Below, piece after piece: positions 53,545-64,000 of a stretch of DNA of 64,000 nt. Numbering within the stretch: position 1 is the first letter of the stretch; each line of letters starts with the position of its first letter. The DNA lies in contig OX485804.1 of assembly GCA_950295325.1 (NCBI GenBank), positions 30,194,001-30,258,000 on the forward strand, given 5' to 3'. The notes beneath the pieces were generated by a model. It worked only from the letters and a program-made list of their open reading frames with translations. It ran no database searches and was not told the origin of the DNA. Origin of the DNA: Polytrichum commune. Its lineage: Eukaryota; Streptophyta; Polytrichopsida; Polytrichales; Polytrichaceae. The position numbers and the translations under genes are program-made.

Positions 53545-56500
53545 GTCTTCAATGATTGATTATAGAGCATGTGTAGGGTTTTTTGCTCTCATTCTTGACG
53601 TTTATTGTGTTGCTTGCTGGTTTAAAATGAAGGCCTATTTGTATTTGATGTTTGTGTCCAAATTGTGTCAGATCGTACTGCAGGATGTGGGAAGGTCTCC
53701 CGCAATTTTTTGTGGTGTTCACTTTGATGTGTACTTGTGCTCTACTAAGTAGCGAGAAAGAGGTGCCATTTTGTTGTTATATGCATTTCGCTTGAACTTT
53801 TGCACACAATGCTTATTATTATTTTGTGGGATATGTCAAGAAAATTAAAAAGGTTGAAAGGTTGAAGTTTTTTTTGTCATAATTGGGGATGCTTTAGTTT
53901 GTGTCTCAAAACATGCACAACAACAAACTACTTGGTGTTGATGATATGTCTCTCTGTGGACTTTTATGTCCTAAAATATTTATCATGGGGTTGCTACATT
54001 CATATAACACCCAAATATACCAATTGAGTTGATCTAGAAGTATATATATAATGTATTTAGAAGTAAATACTTTAAAAATCCATGAGAATCCATGAGAAAC
54101 TTGATTTGATTGGTTGAAGTTGTGAGTATTATATATTGGTGGAAAGTTGAAAGCGTTGAAAGCATAATGTGATCTTGGAGCGATTCAACTATCACAATGT
54201 CTATTGAGATTTGAGCACTTTGTGAAGTGTATTTGGTTTAATGGATTATTTTGTACAACCTTGCATTCGTAGTCTGCGAACAATAATTAAAAAATTAATT
54301 CGCCCTAAAAGATTGCAGGGTCGAGCCTAATAACCTAAAAAAATCCATAAAAACTTAGGATCCAACACCATAATAGTAAGGAAATCTCCATTTAGACCTA
54401 CGAGACATGTCAACATCCCAAAACCAGGAGAATCCAAGGATCGGGATAACCATTCATGGTCAATATTTGGGAGATGATAGACACTTTCAAATAAGTCTTA
54501 AAACAATATAAGATAAGGAAGTGTAAGTGTGTGTGTGTACACACAACAAAAATTAAACACTTGTAATCAAGGTTCCCATTTTGGGACAAATTAGGTCACT
54601 AAGAGCTACATAGAGCATATTGGAATTTCTCTAGATGACCCCATATCTCATATGGATGATTTCTTCCCCAAAATGTTGTTGTTTTCATGTACTATACTAG
54701 TTGCAACAACAACAAGCCACCCATCATACATCATTTGTGCATAATACTTGTTGCATGGAAACATTTGTGGCATTCAAGTAACATGAATGTAAATGCGATC
54801 ATACATTATGCCATTTTGTCACTAGGCGTTGTCTTTAATTATATACAGTTAATATGATAGATGTCAAACAAATTTCCAACTCATAATTTGTGGCCATCCA
54901 TGTAAGTTCAAGACGGAAAACATTTGGGAAAATTTGATAGATTGGATCTTTTTAAGTATGTATGAACCCACAATTAGAATTAGAGATCCTAAATCAGTGT
55001 AGTGGTGCGAAGTTGAGATCAACCAAGGGTAAGCTTTACCACCCCCCCTCCCCCCAATATTATATCTCCTCTTTTTTACATTGTTATAACTCATATAAAG
55101 CAATAGTTTTTTTTTTGTTCGTTTTTTTTCTTCATCTTTGTCCTATTTTCTTTTCCTTAAATGTGGCACATATTTAGCACATTGATTCAACAAGGCTTTG
55201 GTTTTGGCAAGATGACCTTATACTCTAAGGAAGAGGACACACCAAACTTTCACAATGTGATGAGTTGGTTTGAATCCAAGGCCTTGTGGCACCAAATCTT
55301 AGGTTGTATCGCTAGACCTCATCCTTGGAATCTAAGTGTTTGGACCACCTTACATTCATCTCAAAAGTGTTTTGTTTCTAGGTGGCAAATAGATCACAAA
55401 TCAAGGTGCACTAAATAGTGATCTAATTTGGAAGTAACCTACAATAAAGACTTGTGGAGGATGGATTTCAAATTACATTTTGTATGGTAATGGTTTTGTT
55501 TTTCAATCTCTAAGTGATTCCAAATATCGATTGACCTTGGAATTAGAGTATAGTGGTTTGAGAATAGGACTTGAGAAGAAACATACAATCATCATAATTT
55601 GGCACATTTGCAATCCCAAAATGTTGTACTCCAACTTACATCCAATTCTCTTCCACTATAGTTTTATGATATCTTATGATGGTAGACACTTATAGATTTC
55701 ATAACAATCTAGTGAAAGGAAACCAACGGTAAGGCCATGCAATGCTCGTAGTGATAGAAGAGTGGGATATGCACACCTTGATTACATTTAGATGTGGCCC
55801 GTTATATGTGCATAATATTCACTTATTAATACAAATACGTGTGTGTTGAATAGGTGTGGAAAATGTGAAAGGTTAGTACTTGATATTGAAAGGTAAATAA
55901 GTGTGATCCACCCTTGATTTTGACTAAGCCCAATCCTATATATGGGTATTGTACCCGGGCCAAGGCTAGACATCCCACCTCTTGAGTTGGGCGCTAAACA
56001 ACATTAGCCAAGGTGAAAACACAATTGATTATATTATAGCCTATATCTCTCTCCTTTTTGATTGATTCAACCCTAGATTTAGCATCAAAATCCATGAATG
56101 TTAATCTAGAGGCACATGCTTGAGATCAATTGGTAGTAGTGGTGGGGCTCAACTCAAAGAGGTGGGTGTTTAACCTTGGCCCCAAACCCGTGATTAAGGT
56201 AGCAATGCCTTAAGTAACTCCATCCTTTTCGCAACATCTATTTTTTATCCTTAAGCCATCAACAAGTGAGTGCAACGATGACATCAAGGAAGTCATTGTT
56301 ACAAGAGATTAATCATATGCACCATTAAGTACAAAATAGCACCACTTACACCATTCCTAGTAGCAGTGTAGGAAGGATGCAAGAACGCTTTCAAAATACC
56401 ACCACCATTGGCCATCCCTAGTAGCAATGTAAGAAGGATGCAAGAACGCTTTCAGAAGAGCACTGACTCATCAGGATCTGTCTACTCAATGAGGTGGGAC

Positions 56501-57527
56501 AACACCTTCACCTAACAGAAGACCCTCACATGCAAGAAAGCTGATTTTGTGGTGCTTCTCACCTAGCAATCCAATATCAATGGATCCCCCTAGTGGAAAA
56601 TAAAAGGCTCATTTCTTAAAACAACTCTGCAAGTTTCTGTAGGTTGTCTCTGAATGAATTTATAAATTTTTCAAAAAAATTGTAGACTCTATAAATACAT
56701 GCTAATATATGGAATTTTTTTCAAAAAGTGTCCAACCTGTTTAACATGCCTGAAATAGAATAGTTCCTTAAAGTGTGACTTTTAGGCTCCAAATATATTA
56801 GGGTATATGTCTACAAGAATGGACCATAAAGATTAGACAGAAGAAATTCACCCAAAAACAAAACAAAAAACAAAACAAAAAAAAAAACACCACAATATCC
56901 TCATCACTGCCCAAGTAAATTATTCTCCGGACAGATAGCTCAAGTGCAAATCTAGGATTGCAAAAGGATAGATCCTCTTTGAGAAGGTTGCTCTCTTATG
57001 TGTGCACAAAACCGCCTTCTTTTTCACAAGCATTTAAATTTTGCGATGACTAACATACTACCCACATGACAGTTCGAGTGCACTCGCATGTGGCGAGGAC
57101 ATTCGCCCCATGGCTCAAGGGTATATGAACTGACAACCACTAAGAGATTATAGTGCCCCCATTTAATTATAAAACCATCCCCCCCCCCCCCTCCCCCCAA
57201 CGGAAGGGAAACTATCCAAAAATCCAAAAGATATACGGGTGAGAAGCACAACCATTTTGAAACACGTGTTTCAAGTTGAGTTGCTCTTGCAGGTAACCTT
57301 TCTCCTATAATAAGTACATTGAACCAGGAACCTCCCTTAGAGAGGTCTGAAACCTACAATGAATACATGCACAAATGCCAAGCGCAAGAATATGCTTTCA
57401 ACATGCTGACTATGACTGAATAGATTATCACAGGAGAGCGCTGTAGACTTGCAAGCATTTCCCAATTTTGTGCTTCTCTCAGGTTCTCTACACTTCAAGT
57501 ACGTTACAAAGGTGTGGTTTCCATGTG
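53545..57527. other. Intergenic, repeats, no gene seen
   Basis: About 56205-56650 is the homologue of the repeat that hosts Harbinger-like element B, without the insertion. It contains a short local duplication GTAAGAAGGATGCAAGAACGC/GTAGGAAGGATGCAAGAACG at about 56366-56443. A C-run at 57179-57198 is present. Nothing else is recognised. Confidence 0.5.
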
Positions 57528-60500
57528 TCATCGCCTTCGTCGCCACCAATCAGCGATTTTCAATCTTTGGGAACGGTGAAGCGAGAGCTTCACCTGTGGC
57601 AGCTTTCTTTGCACCTGTTTGAAGATCATGTTCACAGCATCATCTTTCTTTGCTGGATGTTGGTACTCAAAGTGGTGTGAAACGGCTTTCAATTTCTTCC
57701 ACATCTTCAACCATCTCTCTTCTTCAAAGCCCCTCAATGTGTCCAACAAGTATTCAGGCTGGGTGGCTTCTTCAGCGGAGAAAAACAAGGAAAATTCTTT
57801 GTAATTGAGGTCGTCCTCGTATGGTAGTTCAATTTTGTCACTGATGATTACAGGGACACAATGGCTGACAATAGCATCAAATAGGCGGCAGCTTGATGGT
57901 GTGTCCCCTGCTGGATGTAGACAAAAGCGTGAAGACCTCATACCCAGAGTTGCCTGCACAAAACCGCAAAATTAGGCAGCGAGGAAAACATGAATATGTG
58001 AAACAGTGTAGGCTCTATCAGACATAGCAAAATCCACTGTTCCATCCCCTCTTACAATAGATGTCACATTTCCTTGATTCCCTTAGACAGAGGACTTGAA
58101 GTCTCTCCTCATCTCATAACAGATTGAGTATAGAACCTTCAGGGCAAACCTAGGCGATTAACCTCAATCCGTGAAGTAAAAATGTTCATACACATGGGAA
58201 TATCCTTAATTGCATAGTGTGAACAGGCTTGGAACCCTTAGGAAAAAGGGTGAAATCGCACATGTTGGGAATTCAGAAAATGTTATCGCAGTAAGGTACC
58301 TCAGCAAGGGCATCAGAGGAGGCTACACTATCCACGTAGTGCACATCTGTTCTATTCGCCAACAAACTTGCAAGCTTCTGCCTCACAATCCCATCCTGCA
58401 CAGTAAAAGACAATTTTAGTGCCCAAATGCAATTGTTGCACTGCCTGAGCCAAACTAGATAAGTAACTTGGAGACAAATATGACCTTTCCTAGCACCACA
58501 TTTCTTTTTTACAATCCCTGACTGAAGGAAATTTTGCTGAACTCTAGGACGTACATTGTGGACCTCAAAGACCATTTCAGGATATGCTCAAAGATGAGAC
58601 TAAGCTTGTCCTCCTATTTCACAAGGACTAAGTATCTTCAACCAGGGTCTCATGAACAACATACATCTTTTCGACTGATTCTTCCTTGAAAATACAGGAG
58701 AATATGGCGGGCTGCAAATGGATTATCAGCATTGTCGTTTTGATAAGTGTGTATAACATGTTCATAAGGGGCCACGATGTCCTTCTCCAGTCGAGCAATG
58801 GTGTTTGGGTACCTCCCAAAATCAGCAACTACTAAGATAGATGAATTGAAAAGTTCCCGATAATGTCTGTTGTGTGCCAACCAACAGATGAATCAACAAC
58901 TTTACTAGTCAAACCTTGCAATATCTATCAATTCTAAGTACCAGTCACATTCCTATAAACACTCGTAGAAGGCATCAAGATCCTGATGATTTTCTTGGAG
59001 TAGGATCAAGACAACACTCCCTAAATGGGCACTAGGCAATTGGACCAAATGAAATAAATTATGATCCAAATCTCTACAGGTTAAAATTGTGAATAAAAAA
59101 AACAATGCCATTAAATTTGCTACTATAACCTGTAAAGGCCTTTAAATTTTACACTCGAACACCATCTTGTTTACAGGTGAAAGATACTTTTACATCCACA
59201 AATCTGATTACCGAGACTGCTAGATGTGAAGGTTTGTGAGTCAAGGGCCAAGACAACTACAACTATTGGGTCATGGTGTGATGCCAATATTGGAGTAACT
59301 GTCCTATTTTTGGCAAGTCAACCTTGTAAATGCTCACTTCATACATTTTGGGTGGTCAACTTCCATTTCAAACACCACTATCTCTTGAACTATACATACT
59401 AGTTTTAGTACCTCACTACCTGAGAAATTTAAAAAGGCTGACAGTGAGTAGGTTAGCTCTAATTTCAATGCTTGCAACACACCCACTGGTGGAAAGTACA
59501 CACTTGTGAGGCTGCTACTGGTTTTATGTTGTGGATATTTTGAGGAAATGCAGAGCGCATTAAAATCTTTCCTGGAAAGAACTAAATCCAAAAACAAATA
59601 AAAACACACAAATATGATAATGATTTTGAAGAACCTGAAAGCATTCGGGTGATGGACAACGATGAGATGGTCGCGCCCTTGAGAAGCTTGCCACCACTTC
59701 GAATTGGATAAAATATTAAAAACACCTTCCTGCACATTACAAGTCAACCTGCAGGTTAGCCGTTGAGAAGTTGATCATGAACTATACTCATCCTACATGG
59801 TTTTAACATTGTTCAGTCTCAGAATAATTCACTGGGGACCAGATTTGGACAAAATTTGGAGTATTCTAAAATACTAAATGCATCAATGATACTGTACATT
59901 GATGACAAGCTAAATGTCAACCAAAAGCAATTGAAAGAAAAGATAACTGGAGATAAATTATGGGTGACAAGGCCTTCAGACAACTGATCTTACTTGGAGG
60001 CCGCGGTCAATTTCTGATCCTGGTCCAATCATGGTGTGACCATAGTTGTTGAATGAGAGAGATGCAAAGAAAGGGACGAAGAAAATATCAGCTTGCTTTG
60101 GATCTCTCACTCGAACGGCAACTCTCTTATTATCCTTGCGATCCCAACCATCTAGTAAATACACAGTCAACCAGTATTCTACACTATGCTGCTTGTTCAC
60201 CTCCCATTGCTGTGCCCATGGAGGTGCTACATGGTTCTTCCATGGGAGGTCTTCATTCTTCTTATCCGGCTTTATCATGCCAAAGTTATACTTGCGAGGA
60301 ATCTCGTACATGTACACTCGGAGGGGCAACGAGCAAGAGCCAGTTGACTGGGCAGCATTGGAATTGTCGAACCCAGCCATGGAGGGCCATGAGAGCCAGC
60401 TGAGAGTGTTCCCATTACCTTGAACACTTTCATGAATCTGAGAAAAGTAATCATTAATAGACGAAAATGGAATGAAGGCGGGAAGTGCCAGAAGCAGCGT

Positions 60501-60569
60501 GATAAAGAGGCCAAAAAGGACCCAGAAAGCTGGCTTCCTGCCAGATCTCACCACATTTCCTCCTGCCAT
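57528..60569 (-). CDS. GT47 exostosin-family glycosyltransferase, ARAD-like (5 exons)
   Basis: Exons in transcript order: 59994-60569, 59635-59729, 58665-58866, 58300-58395, 57528-57953, giving 464 residues. All junctions are GT-AG and keep frame. Residues about 14-35 form one hydrophobic segment after a short basic start, a type II signal anchor expected for a Golgi lumenal enzyme. The exostosin domain starts at [17 protein letters not shown] (about 83-99); its C-terminal half has [20 protein letters not shown] and [17 protein letters not shown] (about 331-370), the conserved nucleotide-sugar region of GT47. The closest group I recognise is the plant ARAD (arabinan synthesis) clade; donor and acceptor are not shown by sequence. 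The start is the first ATG; an upstream in-frame GTG at 60614 is not used. Confidence 0.93.
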
Positions 60570-63420
60570 ATGCACTTGTGATGAGAATCCTGTGTGTCCT
60601 AGTTTCTTTAGCACACAAGCTTATCATTCTTCTAGCTCCTATAAGCCAAGTCGATTTTCTTCAAACTCTGCCACCCCTGCAGATGCGTCCAATCTTGGCA
60701 TCAGAATAAACTATGTAGGAGAGGAAAAGAAAATGGAGAACAATGATAAATCAGTGACTGCATTGTATAAACAAAGCAAAAGGACAGTATGATGTCCTCA
60801 AGCATTACCACCTGAAATGTTCTCAATAAAGAGCCCTTGATAATTCACTGAGCAGAAGTATGAGGGTCAGCCTTCAGGGGTACAAGCGCTGCACCCTTGT
60901 TACACAGTCTCAAGCTGTCCAAAGAGGGTAAGATTTGCGTGATTGTAAATATTTCAGGCATATAATTTGATGATAATAGAGTCATCCTTTAGTTCAAAGG
61001 GACTTTTCAAGGGGGGTTGGTAGTTTTGTGTGCAACCCTTCCCATGTTCGGTAAGTTTTCAGTGCATGCTTGGAGCTAGTGTGGAGGTTTGAACGAAGAG
61101 CAAAAAACATTCCATGCAGGTTCATTGAGGGTCAAAATAATTTTGGCACACCAAAGGGTGCTAAAATGAGCTTGGCCTTCAAAGAATCGAAAGAGGTTGC
61201 TCTACATTCAAATTCAAACACTACCTCCAAGCATGCACCACGAGTGGAAAGAAATTGATGATATGGTATGGCAACCAACCAATAAAAAAACATAGGGGCC
61301 AACCCTTGACGAAAAGTCCCATTAAATTAAAGGATAACTCTCATAAAGAAGACATAACTTGATAGACATCGCTGAATGCCCGGCGTCAAAATTAGAGGAG
61401 AACTCGAGTTGGAACTCTGCCATCAAGACTCTTAAAGTCCAGGGGCACTTCCTTAAAACCTTGGAAGCACTAAGTCCTCCTTCCAACATTTCTGCCTGCT
61501 GCCTTCAGAGCTCTCAAATTCCTCATTATTACCAAGTAGAAAGTTTTGTAAAGCGAAATGTTTATTACCTCACAATCATCGTGGTCCTTCCGGTTTCTGC
61601 AAACTTTTTTCAGAAATGTTCATACCTCTTATTCTATTGAGCTACTACGATTCACTGCTCACAACCTCTCAATCTTCCAGTTATCTACAAATGTTGATTT
61701 ATTATCACCACATAGAGCTTTGTACTGCCAGCATTTTACACGAAGTCTAGCACAGCCGATACACGATTGAAGCAAAATGCTGTGTGCACCGTCAACTAGA
61801 ACTACTGAATCTCTAGCCGGGATCTCGTATTTTCAATATCTCGGTAAAAGTTAATAAGGAACATACACATCTGCAGTCAGCCTCAAAACTTCAAGTCGTA
61901 TCAGGTGGACGACACTGTTCGTAACAGGTGAAAGGGATCTTTTACATCGGTGCGTCGACTTTTGAGTCGCCACGAGGACATTCAAATAGGTTTTTGTATG
62001 AACTCGATGTGAGAAATATGCATTAATATATAGACAATAACATGTAAAGTACGGCGTGCAAATATTATATATAAACTGCTGTAGAAGGAGCAGGAGGCAG
62101 GCAATTCAAGGTTAGCTAGGCCAGAGGAAAAACCCACATGAGAAAGTTGTGGACCAAAGTCAAACCGATTCAAAGAGATTCTCTTCTTCTCTAGTATTCT
62201 GATACCGCCGGATTGCAGTCGAAACATTGCCAATCTAAGTTAGCAATAATAAGCGGAGTCCGCGCTACATAGGGAAGAAAACTTCTGCTCCCTTATATCT
62301 AGCAGCTTTTCGTATTCAGATCTCAGGTGTAATTTTCAAGAACCGTCACATCTTCCATATCCACAGGAAAAGAGTTCAGATAGGAGAGATTCGCTTACCA
62401 TTTCTGCAAGCAATGGCTGAAGTTTCGGCCGCCGTATGTTCTTTCCCTCATTGAGGGCGCTCCCTCTCTTCTCAATGGTAATATGTAAGTGCCAAACTAC
62501 AATCTAACAATAAACTCCAGTATTGAAAACTAGCAAAATTCCAGTAACAAGTCTTCGGGAACCTCGCCGTACACCTCGACGACTCCAACGATCGCCTCTC
62601 CAATGACACCACGACGCAATAATAATTACGCTCAAATGTAGAAGTGAATCCCCGCTACAGGAACACCCCGGCTCCCTACACACCGGCCTAGAACGACAAG
62701 AAGCATCCTCCAAGCTCACAATCTCACCATAACCGAAACTCCTTCCATCCACTCTCCGTCAAAAACCTAAACTAAACTAAACTAAACTAAACTTTCTAGC
62801 ACCAACTGCTGCCACCTGAGCGCAGATCTACCACTTTCTTCCTGCCAAAACGCCTTGCCGAACTCGCACATTACATTCCTCACAACAAAAAACACCTCGC
62901 CTCGCTCTCAAGACTAACGCGAAACAAGATTGACGAATACCGACTTCTTACTCTTCTTCTTACTCTTATTCCCGAACCTCCTCTTCCACACAGCCTGTAT
63001 ATTCACCTCCTACATCTTGCGCTTGCCATGTCATCAAGAGCATCCATATACAACACAGACTTCACGATTCATCACAAGTCCGCAGAACCAGAACCCGGGG
63101 AACATCTGAGTGACGCGAATCCCCTCCGCATTCACCACAACCTGTATGTTCACTATCTTAGCTATACCTGTAGCACATGTTCTCCAAGTGAATCTAAATT
63201 GAAGTCAGAGCGAATTTGAGATAACAGAGGCGAAGGACGGCTCCCGAACATCGACGTGAAGCTAATAAGCTAGACTGAAGCCGGCGATCTGAAGGCGAAG
63301 GAGAAAGAAGCAAAAGAAGGCTGCGAAGGGATGGGGGTGACAGCTTTGTGTTTTTGTGTTTGTCTTGGTTTTGTTGGCCTTCCCCGCTTAGTTCCTTGCT
63401 AGCTCCAGCGTAGTACATAG
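60570..63420 (-). promoter_or_regulatory. Upstream region of the GT47 gene, possible leader intron
   Basis: On the minus strand a good donor (AAATG|gtaagcga, donor at 62398-62397) follows a GC-richer stretch at 62400-63400, and a plausible acceptor (atctgcag) lies at 60677-60680, shortly before the ATG. This would give a spliced 5' UTR with an intron of about 1.7 kb. It is an inference from site quality only. An (AAACT)n tract lies at 62768-62794. No protein-coding exon was recognised in the region. Confidence 0.35.
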
Positions 63421-64000
63421 AGTTTAACGAATAATACGCTTCATTGCCAGGCTATGGTAGATGGGTCTTAAATGGTTACTTTTTCCCACCGCACTGACTA
63501 TCCCATTTAGTACGTGTGGTACTAAAGGGCCGGTTCACACGGGTCCCAAGTCCTCTGTCCCAAGTCCCTTGAGGTCAATCCGTGCAATCTCAGCCGTTGA
63601 GAGCATGGAAATTGGGACTTACCACTTCACACGGGTCCCAAGATCCAAATATGGCACAGTTGCCTTTATAGAGTTTAACGAATATAGTTTAACGAATAAT
63701 ATGCTTCATTGCCATGCTATGGTAGATGGGTCTTAAATGGTTATTTTTTTCCATTACATTTATTATCCCATTTAGTGCATGTGGTACTAAATGGCCGGTT
63801 CACACGGGTCCCAAGTCCTCATTCCCAAGTCTCTTGAGGTCAATCCGTGCAATCTCAGCCGTTGAGAACATGGAAATTGGGACTTACCACTTCACACGGG
63901 TCCCAAGACCCAAATATGGCACAAATGCCTACATGGAGTTTAATGAATAATATGCTTCATTGCCACACTATGGTAGATGGGTCCTAAATGGTTACTTTTT
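63420..64000. repeat. Tandem satellite, units about 250-267 bp, open at the window end
   Basis: Unit starts at GAGTTTAACGAATAATACGC (63420), AGTTTAACGAATAATATGC (63687) and GAGTTTAATGAATAATATGC (63939); the third is cut by the window edge. Each unit contains CACACGGGTCCCAAG twice, and the shared words TGAGGTCAATCCGTGCAATC and GAAATTGGGACTTACCAC. Units 1 and 2 are about 90% alike by eye. The small open frames in it repeat with the units and are not genes. Confidence 0.9.

Overview
The window is nuclear DNA of a land plant. Five spliced protein-coding genes can be rebuilt exon by exon, and all five have plant-type architecture: a WW-domain/CFL1-like protein (+), PP2A catalytic subunit of the PP2A-3/-4 type (-), AUGMIN subunit 1 (-), a TIP30/HTATIP2-like NAD(P)-binding oxidoreductase (-) and a GT47 exostosin-type glycosyltransferase of the ARAD group (-). 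Every junction was read by hand. All introns are GT-AG except AUG1 intron 1, which is GC-AG. Introns are short (mostly 0.1-1.5 kb). The species cannot be fixed from the sequence; short introns in a repeat-rich landscape would suit a seed-free plant, but that is a guess.

Layout. 1-19.4 kb: no convincing gene; decayed dispersed repeats, MITE-like elements, a 952-bp TIR element with a 9-bp target duplication (6932-7883) holding a GC-rich minisatellite, and a small GC-rich island that may be organelle-derived (about 17240-17425). 19.4-24.5 kb: the WW-domain gene with a CT/GC-rich upstream region, simple-repeat leader, two coding exons and a possible long 3' region. 24.5-30.5 kb: repeats, including a MITE nested inside an older repeat. 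30.5-35.5 kb: the 12-exon PP2Ac gene and its CpG-rich promoter with palindromic TGACGTCA sites. 35.5-40.3 kb: repeats. 40.3-44.9 kb: AUG1 with a repeat-built intron 1 and an upstream minisatellite. 45-50 kb: a pair of head-to-head Harbinger-like elements, one with TAA target duplications and a related empty site at 56.26 kb in the same window. 50.1-52.4 kb: TIP30-like gene. 53-57.4 kb: repeats and a MITE. 57.5-63.4 kb: the GT47 gene and its probable upstream leader. 63.4-64 kb: a tandem satellite of about 260 bp running off the end.

The genes are unrelated housekeeping or developmental functions (phosphatase signalling, microtubule nucleation, redox/SDR, wall polysaccharide synthesis, WW regulator) and do not form a pathway or operon. 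The most unusual structure is the single intron of the WW gene: intron sequence plus the first 27 bases of exon 2 have been tandemly multiplied, leaving three decayed decoy copies of the WW-exon start in front of the real one.
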